From Sipunculus nudus (taxonomy: Eukaryota; Annelida; Sipuncula; Golfingiida; Sipunculidae): a DNA stretch of 64,000 nucleotides. Positions within the stretch are counted from its first letter, which is position 1. The number at the start of each line of letters is the position of its first letter. The stretch is from contig CM049307.1 in NCBI GenBank assembly GCA_026874595.1, forward strand, positions 93,100,330-93,164,329. Direction: 5' to 3'. The notes beneath the pieces were generated by a model. That model made no database searches. It was not told the DNA's origin and saw nothing but the letters and a program-made list of their open reading frames with translations. This document shows, in pieces, positions 12,278 through 25,382 of the stretch. Both the position numbers and the translations under genes were made by a program.

Positions 12278-14699
12278 ATATGACATATAATCGGAATAAC
12301 CAGAAATGAGGTGGGGTCGTGGATAAGATCTGTTTTATCCACCGTAACCAAAAAGTTTTATTCTATTATTATTCCCCATCTATGTCGCTAAATCAAGTTC
12401 AGGTGACACGGCTTTTTGAAACTAAGTAAATAACTGGCGACAGGAATAGGCTCTTTTTTATATCAGTTCAAAATGATTTTATCTAGTAAGGTTTTTTTTT
12501 TACACATCAGTTAATGTTCAGCACACGTGCACTAGTACCTGACATGAGGGAGCCCAACATTATCCAGTTTGCATGTTGACATAGTTTTCACCGACTTATA
12601 TAAACAACATCCGATGAGGACACTCGTTGGAGGGTATCAACCCATCAAATTAACCTAGACTCAGGTCAACGAATGGAACACATGTAGAAGAAGCGACCAT
12701 AATATCCACATTTTATTATTGGTTTGCAGGAATACAATCCGATCTGGAAATGTTATCTTCATTTGACTAGTTATTTGCTGCTAAGCTAAGAAGAAATCAC
12801 TGTCGGCTACCACAAACTGTCACCAAGACAGGTATTTATGTGATCTCGATCTGTAAAGTTGGTTTTGAAAAATAGCGACTATCTTTTTTGTCCATATGTT
12901 TCGGTCTGTAATTTTACATGGGCTACTCATGAATTGTGAGTTACAGTGTGATGGTGTTTATAAAAGTTGGGTTAAAATGTGGTCCGATGTATTAAATGCA
13001 AATGCCATATAGCCTTCGTAAATGCAAATGCAAATGTATTCACATATTATCAAATGCAGCTGCTCTATCGTCATTAAAATTGAATGTAAATGCGAATAAA
13101 TTCAAATATTTTCAAATGCAGTTGGATAATTAAAGGGCATTAATCTCTAGTTTAAATATACCCTATATTTGTATAATTGTAACTTGCCACTGATATAAAA
13201 TTGTACATGGCATAAAAAATACAATTATCACTTAAATTTAGTACAGAAGTATGAATAAAACATTTTAAAATTTCAATTGAGTATAATCTGATAGCTAGTT
13301 GCAAATTGTTACATTTTCTCCAAATAAATTATGTAGAATATAACTACAACAAGTGCAAGTATATAGATAAAAAATGTAAATCTATGAGTGAATCAAACAG
13401 GCTCAAGTGACAGGCTTGGTAAAAAATCAACCAAGATTTTATATATTTCATATACGCGCACATGTGTATTGATATTATGTCTATCAACTATTACAGGAAA
13501 TGTATTTAATGTAAATTGCGAGATCCCCTTGATTACTTGTTTTGATTATTTTCGCGGGCCCCCAGATATTTTAAACACATTGAAATAAACAAAACAAGCA
13601 GCCTGTGTAATATCCACGTTTTCTGGCCTATTATTTCAAAAGCAGAATCGAAAGGTGAATTCTGGCCTAGTATTTCCAAAGCAGTATCGTTAGGTGATTT
13701 TTTTAATAAATCCCGTGTCCAGACATATACTCTCTTTTGTAAAAATTCATGTCCCCTTTTTAAGCCATAAGTTTTGCAATATTATATTCACAAGCTTTTT
13801 ACGAAAATATATAAAGGAACAGGGCCGCAATGATGTTTTGACTAGATATGGCATTTTTTTCAAAGCCCGTGTACTTTGTCTAATATGAAAAGTTACAATC
13901 CCTTCACGGTATTGTTCTATTGTCACAGCCATACAGTCAGAACAATATTATAGTACATTCATTCTATGACATAAACATGCAGTAATTATGCCAACGACCA
14001 GCAGATGTAATATTAACAATCGTAAATTGTAAGTCGTATTCAACAGTGCGAGTAGTTACCCATCCATGTACTATATTATCACACAGTACAAAACAACATA
14101 TATAAGACATTAGAACAACATAAGAAACATAAGAAACATAAGAAACGTCAATAAAGGTGACTGTCCGGCCAGGTTTTTTTTCACCCAAAGGTTCCAGCGC
14201 ATTTCCCTCCTACTTTCCGGTAATGTGGATACACAATGAATGGTCCCCTATTTCAGTTCATGCGCAGTAATATAAAGAAAGCAAAATTTGATGTATGATT
14301 CTGGTGTTCCGTTCATATTGTACTTGAGGCTTTGGCTGTAAGATGACTTTTGGAAACCAAATTCAAATTTTTTAATAGATTATTAAAGATTAAAAGACAT
14401 TATTAAAAAGGTTTATCTAACTGAAAGTCAGGGAATGGTCACGGAATTCTGTCATAGTTGGTTGCTAGCAACCCTGTATTAACACATACCAATACCTTTA
14501 GTAAAGGGTATATGAACTGCCTGGCAGTATATTGTTTTGGTATTTAAGAAATCAACATTCTAAATCGGACAGACATTTCGGAATTTCGGTGATGTAAATT
14601 AAATTCTTGTGTTGTTTTATATTTCCTGTGCTACAAATGTATGCGTGTTGTGTGTGCGTGTGTATGTGTATTTAGAAGGGGCTTTGGACTTGTTTTACG
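12278..14699. other. No gene seen
   Basis: Gene-poor, AT-rich DNA. It holds a cluster of ATGCAAAT octamers (12985-13130) and a few open frames of about 60-75 codons (13388-13588, 13694-13888) with no recognisable motif and no supporting splice context. Confidence 0.5.
12985..13130. repeat. Cluster of ATGCAAAT-type octamers
   Basis: AAATGCAAATG-like words occur repeatedly (three or four close together near 12993-13045), with degenerate forms such as AAATGCAG and TAAATGCGAATAA following. It may be a degenerate tandem repeat. The core word equals the POU-domain octamer, but no gene is adjacent. Confidence 0.5.
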
Positions 14700-15440
14700 C
14701 CATTAGAAAATATGACCTCGGTCGTTTATAAGATCGTTAAGCCCTACCACTGAAATCAACCTTTTTTTTTGTCCACCATTGAAATATGCTGGCCAGATGT
14801 AAATAAGAATCCTTGTTCTCATCCAACTGTACAGTTGTCGTGAGTCTATTCTGGATAAAATCGTGTGCATGTATGGGCCTGGTCGATTTTTGACGCGCCC
14901 ATTTCCTTATGTAATTTGTATATAAGCGGGCAGTACACCTGGTGTGAAAGAGGGAATGTTTAGTTCCGTCTATATATAAAAGCTAGCTCCTGAGGCCATT
15001 TAATAAATGACCTCGACGGTAATGTGACAGTCAAGCGCTACCACTGGCCAAATTACCTGTGTAATTTGTATGCCAACTGGAACGAAATTAATCATGTGTT
15101 TTGAACCCGCCTGAAACATTGAAATGTGTTGGTCAAACTTAAATAAGAATCCTTGTTCTCATCCCAACTGTACGGTTGTCGGGAGTCTATTCGGGATAAA
15201 ATCATGTACATGTGTGGGTTGATCTGGTCGATTTTAGACGCCCTCATTTCCTTATGTAATTTGTATGCAAGCGGGCGGAAAACCTGGTGTGAAAGATGGA
15301 TTGTTTAAGTGTCGTCTAGAAAATATCCAGCCGCTGATGCCATTTAAAAACATGACTTCGACGGTAATGTGACAGTTAAGCACAACCACTGACCCATTTC
15401 CTTATGTGATTTGTATGCCAGCTGGCACACAATGTTACCT
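14700..15440 (+). repeat. 340-bp tandem repeat, about 2.2 copies
   Basis: The phrase AAATAAGAATCCTTGTTCTC occurs at 14801 and again at 15141, exactly 340 bases apart. The flanking text (GACCTCG-CGGTAATGTGACAG, CATTTCCTTATGTAATTTGTATG, ACCTGGTGTGAAAGA) recurs in the same order, with a partial third copy up to 15440. No open frame runs through it. Confidence 0.85.
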
Positions 15441-17489
15441 GTCTGTTTTGTACTTGCCTGAAATAAAAGTTTAATAATTAAATTGAGTTATACTGTTAAA
15501 TGTCCAACTTGTCTCCACATCTCCTCTAGAACCCACGAGACCAAAGAAATTAATTTTCCCGTCACCCGGTCAACACCATTGTATAGCTGCCACTTTTCCA
15601 CCGAAACGTCTACAGTCCCTGCACGCATGATTGGTCCTCAATACACTCGTATGTGTAGCAAGATGATATGTGATACTCTGGTTTTGGTGGATTACAATAC
15701 AGAAAGTTTGTACAGCAAGATGGTGTATAATATTTGCAGGACACATCGGATGTTCCTAAATGTGTAAAACTGAACACATTATATTTCATAGTGATTGAGC
15801 AGTTTGTAAATTAACAGTTTTAAGTCGGAACTATAAGTTGCTGGGGGACCCTTGCTGCTTGGGATGTATACAGAGCTGTGCTAAAAGATATTTCTAATGT
15901 CTGCTGTCTGGGAAGAGAACAGGTCAAACAGATTTATAAGGTAGTAACTGCCATTCTCTGTAACATAAGGGTTGATAGGTTATGTTAATAACGCGCATCA
16001 CATTGAATGATGTAGTTATTTATCTTCAGATTATGGATGGCAAAATCAATTGTTTCATTTTATTCTTAAAATTTGATGGAGAAAAAAATGACAACTTTAA
16101 TTTGTGTAAACTAGGAAATTATTTGTCAAGTCCCCTGAACCTCATTCAGGTCAAAACGTCTATACAGACCAGACTGTAAAATGTTTCATGTGATTTACTC
16201 TATTAGATAGTCATCACTGGTCTCTCTGCAAGTGGTAGCTCAGTCATACAGTATAACCGATAAAAGAACTGAGGAAAGAGAGAGGTATTACAGCTAAAAA
16301 GGCGCGCGCGTCGCGGGCGGACCCTTCAGAATTCGCTGCTATAAAGACATTTGTACATGTCAGTAATGGTCACCGTTTTTCTAAGTAGCTCTGTGACATA
16401 TGTGGGAATCCATAACTTTATTCCCAAAATGACAGTATGGATATGAAATACAGCATTATTATGTACTGCTAGTTTGCACTTCCAAGGTGCCGCCACATGT
16501 ATAGATGATGCGGCTGACCTCCGTCGATCATGCTCAGCCAGGCGTATGCTTGAGTCTGGTAGAAGTTGACAGCGTGATGGAATGTTTACAAGTCAGGTCT
16601 AGACCGGTCAATAACATTATAATACTAAGGCTCTCCATGAAATAAGTTAGAAAACGTGTTTCATCTATGTCGATCATTCTGCTAGCACTTTGCAGTATAC
16701 CTTCCACACAACGCTGTATACTTCACTCAAAGACCAACTCCTTCCATAGTAGCATATTCAATTGAGAATTTAAATTTTGGATAGAATTGTACGTAGATCA
16801 CTTTACATAAATGATGAGCTAGGATATTCACAGCATAAGAAATATCCTATTCATGTTGTCAATATTATATTACCATTTATTATTATTGTCAATTAAATAT
16901 GGGTAATTATATGCATATGACATGTAATTTTAAGTTCCATTGACTGATTAAATCGACTGCACTTTTGAATAATCGACTACAAACGATAACATGTGCACAT
17001 GCAAAGAATCCAATCCTGTCAGAGTTCAACAAACACAAAGTAACGAACAGCATCAACACGAGAAGGGAGCGTGTCGTGAAGGTCACATAAAGGAGGCCGT
17101 CACCTTGCTGTCCGAAATATTGGGTAACATGTCTCGTGCATTCACGCATGAGGACATACCTGCCCTCACGTTCACACAAACATTTTAAAACAATACAAAC
17201 ACACATTCAAATGTTTAGCCTTTTAAGGGAAAAATATTATTAGCACCATACCAAATTTGTCATGAAGTGTGTATCTTTTCATGAACTTAAGAAGTAAGCC
17301 TATTAAGTCATTTCATTCCTACTATTTATATTTATGTTGATGTTTCCTTCACGATATATATCGTCGTTTGATATGATATGCTATCACATGCAATAAACAT
17401 TTGTTCGACAATGCATACATTTATTATTTATCATATAGCATGAGATCTGTGTATTGTGCCAGGTTTTCCGATGTGATGTGCGGGGCAGT
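15441..17489. other. No recognisable gene
   Basis: Two short plus-strand open frames occur (15483-15767, 94 codons; 16991-17188, 65 codons with an ordinary amino-acid mix). Neither shows a domain, signal peptide or clear splice partners. They are more likely chance frames, but single exons of unknown genes cannot be excluded. Confidence 0.4.
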
Positions 17490-17790
17490 GTAAATGATTG
17501 TAATGATAATAATGATGACAAATAGACTAGACACAAGACTTTTCATTTCAATGTATAACAATTATAACAAGAAAAATGATGATAATATTACTTATGATAA
17601 TTGTCATATTAATAATAACTGTAAAAGTAATAATAATCAATATCAGGATGATAACAATAGTATAAATAACACAAACAATAATGGACAAAATCATAATAAT
17701 GATACTAAAAATAAGGAAACTATTGGTAATGATAATGATGAAAATAATCAATGCCACACCTTTAAGTTAGTGCAGGAACATCGTTAAAGT
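17490..17790. repeat. Degenerate AAT/GAT microsatellite
   Basis: Imperfect AAT, GAT and AAC triplets fill this stretch. They create an Asn-rich open frame on the plus strand and an Ile-rich one on the minus strand. The low complexity makes a real protein unlikely. Confidence 0.8.
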
Positions 17791-19489
17791 CATTTTAGAC
17801 AAGTGTAAGGTAAGAACAATTTGATAATCATCAATAGATAACTGTCCTAGATTGAATCAGGGGTAATTGTTTTTTCCCGTAGGCCCCATTCTGCTAACAA
17901 CATTGTTGTACTCTACATATTTACATATTACATATCTAAATAAGTTTTAACGTATGTCGATATAAGATCTGTTATTTTGTATTGATAAAATGCATAAACA
18001 TTATGCAAATTTGACAGACTATTGATATGAAAGGCCGTGGTTTTCGCATTAAAACATCATTACTTAAATTAGTTGGCTATTCTCACTCGTTAATTATAAT
18101 TATGTTATAATTTTTATAATATTAAAATTAATTTTCAAATTGTGTCATTCATTTAAAAAAATCATACATTTGCATTCATATTTCCAAGCGGAATAGCGGT
18201 ATCGATTGGAACATTTTAATTGCATGTCATTTAGAATACATATATGTAATGCATTAAAAGTCTATGTACAAAGGTAAGTAGTTAATAATATAGTTGTCCA
18301 ATGAATAAACAATTAGCTTATTTGCATTTTTCATGAGCAAATAATATTACAGTTAGTGGGCTTCTTTGTTGCGTATTATTTCACTTATTAACCGTACTGT
18401 GTTGTTTTCTATTTTAAAGCTAATTTACATATTTATTTTACTCATAAACTAATATGATTTGAGATTGTCTTTGTTTGCCTTACCGTGAGGGAGTTTTGAC
18501 CCATTGTACAAAGTCAATTTATTCACTTCCGATTCTTAGTACTGGTTATCCAGCTATTTAACACAAGACTGCCAGCTAATACGTACTTTGTTTTAATGAT
18601 TCTTCTTTTCGCCCCCCCCCCCCCCCCCCCCTCTCTCTCTCTCTCTCTGGGTGTATCAGGGTTAAGAGGAGGGTCGGTAAAGGATAGAGTCCTGGTTAAC
18701 GGTAGTGTTGCTACACAGTTAAGTCTAAAGTCAATAATAAGATCATGTAAATAATTCAGAACTTCATAAATACCTCAGGACCTACTTTTTACACCTCTTA
18801 AGAACCTAAATGCCAGTCATTTTATTCAGTTGTACACCCCATGCAGATTGTACATTTCCTGAGACTTAGAATTTCAGTATAAACTTTTTTGTGATTATAT
18901 TTACTCTGTCGTAAATATGTTGCTCATATACAGAATATAGTACCAAGTTACATGAATAAAATGTGCAATGGTCAACGTTGGACGAAATTTAAGCTACTGA
19001 TTTGTCACTTTTGCTAATAATTTTAAGAATTTACAAAATGTTAATCTAATTTCTTCCATACAATTGAATCTTGATAAAATAGTTGTATCCATGAAAACTA
19101 TCTCCAGCTATAGCAGTTACAATGTTAAGAAAGAAAATATATTTCTTGCTATTTTGACAAAGTACCTAATTAATGTTTCGGTTCATAACATTTTAAAACA
19201 ATTATGTAATATTGACCTAATTTTTGGCCCGTTCATAAGAAATATATAGCAGGTGTTTATGAATGTTTATAAATATTAACATACACAGACAAGTGGTTTT
19301 AATATTAGACAGTCATGAAGTGTGACAACAAGATTTTCTATAAAAGGACCTACGTCGCATAAGCCGAATTTGGGTTCATGACTGTCAGGTTTTACTTCAT
19401 ATCTTCCTTTGTGAACTACTAGAAATGTAAATTCGTCGAGCTGGGCGGTATCATGATGAAATCCACGGGACATATGTTAGTATGCTCTC
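17791..19489. other. No recognisable gene
   Basis: AT-rich DNA with a poly-C/(CT)n tract at 18612-18650. A minus-strand open frame at 19276-19473 (65 codons, containing PDSHEPKFGLCDVGPFIENL) has a protein-like composition but matches nothing I recognise; it could be an exon or chance. Confidence 0.4.
18612..18650. repeat. Poly-C followed by (CT)n
   Basis: About 20 C residues pass directly into nine CT units. A typical slippage tract. Confidence 0.9.
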
Positions 19490-20060
19490 TTCAATTCATA
19501 GTGGGCAAAGTTCATACGCTGGGCAAGTGTATATTGTGAAATGACCGAGGCTTTAGACGGTCTGCTGTCCAGCTCAGGACCTCGTGGTGGTCTCGTCTCT
19601 TTTAGCTTTTCATCCTCTGGTAGGATCCCGATGACCTCTGGGAGGCAGACCAACGTGACTATTTTTCTTCTTCTTTTTGTTTGGGTGGTCCATGGTGTTG
19701 GGAGAATTTAAAACAAAGGCGTCTGTGTTCCTGCAGAGCGAGAGGCGTAATGTGTCATGTGCAGACAAAGCGAGGTTGGGAGGCGACCTGAGTGGCTATA
19801 CATGTCACCGTCCGCTAGAGGGGATTTCAATTGACGTCACTCACTATAAATACGAACGGTTCCCACTGTTACTGTGCCCTTTCGTTTAAGAGAGTCAGAT
19901 ACAAGCGCATCGCACCAGGTCACATCCCTTTCACACTCACATACTTAAAACTTAAACCTTATTCTGAGATAGTAATAATAATAATAATTATAATAATAAT
20001 AATAATAATAAACAATATGGTTCCCTTTACTGCCTTTTTTATGCATACCAATTTCAATAG
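19490..20060 (+). repeat. Inverted repeat block, left arm
   Basis: 19541-20060 is closely repeated in reverse orientation at 22622-23127; both begin with ATGACCGAGGCTTTAGAC and end with ATTTCAATAG. A 50-base piece containing TGGGCAAAGTTCATAC precedes this block here but follows it in the other copy, so the order is permuted. The minus strand starts an ATG reading MDHPNKKKKK that loses frame after the Lys run. A (TAA)n tract lies near its inner end. The intact partner frame resembles the start of Harbinger-type proteins only weakly. Confidence 0.7.
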
Positions 20061-20310
20061 ATGGTGTGTGTGTGTAAGTGTGTGTGTAGTGTACGTGTGG
20101 TAATAACGGTTGCGGGTCCGGTCGGGGCGATGGCGGTCCAATGTCTTCAGGAAAGAAAACCAAACGGACCAAACAGACCAAACGGACACTGGTTATGGGA
20201 GACCGTTGGTCTTGATACCGGGCTCTTATATGACGCTGTTTGGTCCGTTCTAAGGGGACCGGTCAATGAAAAGACGTGTTTTAATGAAGGATGTAAGAAA
20301 ACATAGCGGA
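20061..20310 (+). repeat. GT tract and short inverted repeat partner
   Basis: A GT/GTGT tract (20062-20100) is followed by CCAAACGGA words repeated three times. The segment 20192-20262 (TTATGGGAGACC, GATACCG, GGGGACCGG-CAATGA) recurs inverted at 23930-24004. It is the outer companion of the 19.5/23-kb repeat family. Confidence 0.55.
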
Positions 20311-20588
20311 GTGGTTTCATTTACTCATAATACCCAGGCTCCGCTACTCTACGGTCGTTTTTTTTTTTAAAAAAGAGAGACAGGCGTCATGGCGAAAACA
20401 ACTACTAAGCGTTTTGGACGTATCTAATACATATTCTAATAATCATTAATATTATAATAATATAATTATTAATATTTTTACGGCACAATCACAACACGAT
20501 CCACAACTATTCATCATAATAAATAAAATATTACATAAGATAAATATACAATAGACATGCTTTAATTTGTTTCCACCCATGTACGATG

Positions 20589-20591
<3 letters not shown>

Positions 20592-20648
<57 letters not shown>

Positions 20649-20652
20649 ATAA
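20592..20652. repeat. (TA)n microsatellite
   Basis: TA units over about 60 bases with one TTTA interruption. Confidence 0.9.
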
Positions 20653-22105
20653 GCTATCCCTTTTAGCATGAAACGGCGTAAAAATGTTACTCTGTCGGTT
20701 TTCTACACCTGGCTAAGCAACATAGAACATTTACTTGTCCCCATACAGGGACTGCCCGCTGATATTTATATATGAAATATCATGATGCGCGGTAGGCTTT
20801 CTCCGCCTGACTGGACAGGAAGGGGAAACGAGCGTGACCTGTACCCTTTGAGTAGACATGTTAACATATTTATATTGTGAATAAATATTGTCACATCAAC
20901 TTCAATATGATACGAACAGGCATGTCTCCTTTCAAATATTATATAGTAAACGACCGAAACATATATTGACTCAACTATATATATATATTAGCTATCATTT
21001 TTTTTTAGCCAGAAACAGCATAAATATGTTTTAAAAACGTTTTTGAATTGCTTTTTTTTATATAATATTGGATCTGTAAATTGGATGCTTTCTTTGATGC
21101 TCGGCGGATACAGCCACGTGCTGCCATCGTCCTCGTACAGAGCCCAAGCTTCTAAAGACTGAAGACGGTCACACAGAAATAGCAAATAACATATTAGATC
21201 TCGAATACATCAATACAGTCACAGAAGACTTAAATTATCAATCATTTTTATTATATTTTCCTTAGCTGAACATTGTATAGATCGTTCCGATACAGCATTC
21301 CGGCTGTGGAATTGGTTAACACTGTCCGTTGTTAATTGCTCCGCTCTGTGTCGTTCCAGAGACTGAGATGTTGTGTGAGAGATATACGCCAGGGCGGAAA
21401 TTGAACGATTCGGCAGTGCATCATTTTGAAATGTTGGGTGAGGGCGATTAAGTCTTAGTAACCAATTCTAAATGAAAAGGGCATACAAAAAACGTATGCC
21501 GTGCCACTCACCCAAAACTGCAGTCACCGGAAGAATTCTGCGACATACTAGTCCATTTTCCTAATATTTTTCGGGGCAGGAAATACTTGAAGACATTGGC
21601 AATCAGGCACTGCTTTCCCGTTGTCATCTGTCTGTTTGGTGTTTCCTTAGTTTTGTTTGGAGAGAGAGAGAGACAGAGTGCGAAGCACGTCCATTTGCGG
21701 TCTAGTATAGTGTGTACACCACACATATACTTGGGAGGTGATACGGTTGGGTAAGTCGGTGACTGGCCACCGCTGGGAAAATTTCGCTGACGTCACAAAA
21801 GGGTTTGCCCATCCTCATGTGTCCTAAATCACAAAACACTCGCTCACCACTTAAGCATACCACTTTAAAGAAAAGACTGAAATAAAACGAATACCCTAGC
21901 GTTTATTATTATTTTTATTTCAATATATTATACAGCCGAAAGTAGGTGTGTGTCTTGTTTGAATAATGTATCTTGTCTGTGTGTAGGTGTGTGGGTGTGT
22001 AATACATGGTGCGGATCCCGTATCATCACGGCTGACAGGGTCTGTGGTTGCACATGTCCAGAGACATTGGAAACTCCTAAGTGATGTAAAAGGAGATGTA
22101 AACGG

Positions 22106-22152
22106 AGAGAGAGAGGGGGGGGGATGGAGAGAGAGAGAGAGATGGAGAGAGA
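22106..22152. repeat. (GA)n microsatellite
   Basis: GA units interrupted by a G run and GATGGA words. Confidence 0.85.
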
Positions 22153-22581
22153 CAAGTCTATCGGCCGGGTAGATAGAGCCTTGACACCAGGGGGAAGTGT
22201 GTGTGTGTAAAAGAGTAAGGGATGATCTTACTAATATTTTTATTATTTTTTTATCATTATTAGGATTGTCCTTTGGTTTTAAAACGGTTATTTTTTTTCT
22301 TCTTCTTCTTCTTATTATTATTATATCAATTCTCTCAAATGTAACTTTATTTTAACGGTGTAATCTTTGATGTTCATTCTATTGGTGGTCAGTAATACAG
22401 TATTATCTTTACGATCATTTATACTGCATGCTCACAATATCAATACAACGTACAACCTGGCACAATACACAGAATATTTTAATTTTATATGACAACCCTT
22501 TACAAAAATGTATAATTATCGGAGTTTAGGCTGTATGCTGTGTGTCCACAACGTTTGCTACAAGTTACACAATGGCTGATG

Positions 22582-23127
22582 TTTCACAATATACACTTGC
22601 CCAGGGTATGAACTTTGCCCACTATTGAAATTTGAATGCATAAAAAAGGCAGTAAAGGGAACCATCTTGTTTATTATTATTACTGTTATTATTATTATTA
22701 TCTCAGAATCAGGTTTAAGTTTTGAGTATGTGAGTGTGAAAGGGATGTGACCTGGTGCATTGCGCTTGTATCTGACTCTCTCAAACGAAAGGGCACAGTA
22801 ACATTGGGAACATTTCGTATTCAAAATGAGTGACGTCAAAGGAAATCCCCTCTAGCGGAAGGTGACCTGTATAGCCACTCAGGTCGCCTCCCAACCTCGC
22901 TTTGTCTGCACATGACACATTACGCTTCTCGCTCTGCAGATACACCGACGCCTTTGTTTTAAACTCTCCCAACACCATGGACCACCCAAACAAAAAGAAG
23001 AAGAAAATAGTCACGTTGGTCTGCCTCCCAGATGTCATCGGGATCCTACTAGAGGATGAAAAGCTAAAAGAGACGAGACCACCACAAGGTCCTGAGCTGG
23101 ACGGCAGATAGTCTAAAGCCTCGGTCA
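22582..23127 (-). repeat. Inverted repeat block, right arm
   Basis: This is the reverse-oriented partner of 19490-20060. In this copy the plus-strand frame at 22977-23111 stays open: ATG, then MDHPNKKKKKIVTLV, then LLEDEKLKETR, then stop. A basic start followed by a hydrophobic and acidic LLEDE stretch is seen at the N-terminus of many Harbinger-type proteins, but the similarity is weak. It joins directly to the CpG-rich MITE at 23115. Confidence 0.65.
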
Positions 23128-23655
23128 TACGGATACGGTCGCCGTACGGCGAGTGTTTTTGGCTATTCCTTGCGGTAGACGCACGGCAACTTTGCGTTTT
23201 TCAAAGGCCGCAGGGACTCCGCAACGACCGTAACTGACATAAGCGCAAGCGCTTAAGTTGATGCGGCGGCCGTGCATCAGTCAGCCACCTACGCGCTCCG
23301 TACGGGCACCGTACAGTACACGTACGAATGTCGTAGGATACCAGTGCGATTTAAACGCCTACTCGGCTACCCGAGAGACGAACGGCGTACCTGTGGTTGT
23401 CGTAAACGGTCTTTGCGGCTTCCGCAAGGTTAGCTTGCGGCATCCGCCGGGTTAGCTTGCTTCACCGTGCGAAGGCCGTGAGAATGAGCCCGTCGGCCGC
23501 ATAAGTTTTCATGCGGTTTCAAAAACCGAAGGGTGATCTACGTTGTGCGGCTGCCGCAGCAGGTTTTGGCCGAGGCTTAAGTATTCCTGCGGTCCCAAAA
23601 ACCTTACGATACCCTACGGTGTGCGGTGACCGCAGCGGGTTGTGACCGAGGCTTA
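23115..23655. mobile_element. CpG-rich MITE with AAGCCTCGGTCA ends
   Basis: The left end reads TAAAGCCTCGGTCATACGG. The right end, on the minus strand, reads ATAAGCCTCGGTCACAACCC, so the two form terminal inverted repeats. A second inner copy (TTAAGCCTCGGCC on the minus strand near 23560-23580) and repeated GTGCGG-GCCGCAG words lie inside. The interior is far richer in CpG than the rest of the window and has no long open frame. TAA/TTA-like flanks would fit Harbinger-type elements, but the target duplication is not clear. Confidence 0.6.
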
Positions 23656-24147
23656 TGGCAGGAAAATCCACAGCACAGCATCAACCTAACCCTCTTTCCG
23701 CCTCAAAGAATACGGCTTAAACACACAGGCTATTGACAGACCAAGCGTTCTACTTTGTACTCCTTTCTTCCTTCATTAACAAACACCATACTCGTGTTTA
23801 CCACGCGCACTTAGACACACAAACACGCCTAACTAAAGCTACTTTGTTCCACCACCCTTCCAACCCTCTTGTCCATCACATCCCCCAAGCCCACCTCTCA
23901 CATCACCTGACCACACCCTCGCCTTCTCATTGGCCGGTCCCCTGGATGGAACCAGCCAACAGCCAATCAGAGAGCGGTATCAAAGTTTGGTCTCCCATAA
24001 TCTTATCTAGAGGGGACCAAAACACATAGGGGATTTCCCAATTTTTTTATGACGTCATTGGATCGCCCCCTGTACATTACAAATGGGGGACCGGGACTTA
24101 GACCAAAAGGGACCATAACTAAAAAAACAACTAACATCACGACTAAC

Positions 24148-24228
<81 letters not shown>

Positions 24229-25382
24229 ACAGCCCTAAAGTTTGTGATAACAATCCGGGAGAGGAAAGCCAATGACGAAAGGCATGCCTGTGGCTGTTAT
24301 TGAGCTGTGCACTGCATAATTCAACTGATTTCACTCAAGTGGAATATCTACGGGTTGTATCAAACTTATCAGAAACAAAAATCTCTGGATTAAGCGCAAA
24401 AATAATGCTCAAATTTGATTTCTTAATCATCATAACTTCGAATCATTTCCGCAATGTGTCATGGGGGGAATGTCGCAGTGATTTTGCAACTAGAGACTTT
24501 ATATTCCAGTTATATATGCAATCCACCAACTTAGCATACATGGATTTAGCGTTCGCCAACATTCCCGTGGTTACAAAGAGAATGTAGATAAACTAGCTTT
24601 TGCATCCTCACAGAGGATTCTTATCTTATGAATTTTTTTAGAATTCATTATTATGTACACAGGGTAAGCTAGAAATCACATAATTCATAAAGAGAAGGTA
24701 GGTGAATAGCTGGCTTTAAAGGGGCCAAATCACCTAAAAAACATGTTGAATTAACACGAAAAGTAGCTTCTTCCCTTTAAAATAATTTTGTACCTGCTAA
24801 AACAATGCGCTGAAACCGTTTGCTTACTCTTGTTAACGAGTGTTAAAAACAACACGTATCAGTCAGGAGATGCCCTAACTGACTTGGCCCCAAAAATGTA
24901 ATAAATGTTTCCACTGGCAGAAACCACGCCTGATGAGAATCGAAATCGGACCTCCGGTCACGCGGCCTTGTTTTGGTAAACAGACACACGTGGACTGTGT
25001 TAACAAACACGCAGACTCATAAAAAAGGCGTTAAACAGCGTACTGAGACTGCGGTACGAGGTACTGAGACTGTGTGTTGGGATGGTTTTGCTGGGAAACT
25101 AAAACAAAAGTGGACTGATAGTGTGAAAGAATAAGTAAAATGTTGCTTCTGATTATGTCCCTTTAAACAAAACAACATATTACGGTTATCAAGGTGACCT
25201 CCGAAACTGAAATGATATTATTCCCTGCGTGTAACCTTGCTGTCTACAAAAAAACCTAAGGATCAGTTTATAACTTTACATTTTTTTTTTGTACAGTTAC
25301 TAACGGACGGCTTAATTTAACTTCGTATTTTTACTGTTTTATTCAAAACTCTTGTAGACAGGATTCAAATACGAAGAAGATT
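23656..25382. other. No gene seen; short inverted repeat and (TA)n
   Basis: 23930-24004 is the inverted partner of 20192-20262. A (TA)n tract lies at 24150-24225. The remainder up to 25382 has no convincing open frame. It is where the promoter and true first codons of the hydroxyacid oxidase gene would be expected, but I cannot place them. Confidence 0.45.
24150..24225. repeat. (TA)n microsatellite
   Basis: About 76 bases of uninterrupted TA units. All the poly-Tyr/Ile frames over it are artefacts. Confidence 0.95.

Larger units (their letters stand above)
20311..22581. other. No recognisable gene
   Basis: Includes (TA)n at 20592-20652, GA-rich tracts at 21659-21676 and 22106-22152, and a (TTC)n tract near 22300. 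A minus-strand frame at 20988-21185 contains the ordinary-looking stretch LEAWALYEDDGSTWLYPPSI, but no family was identified. Confidence 0.4.

Noticed and set aside
16907-17206. 99-codon minus-strand frame opposite a 65-codon plus-strand frame
   Set aside because: Neither has a recognisable domain, and they oppose each other; coding potential cannot be decided from sequence alone.
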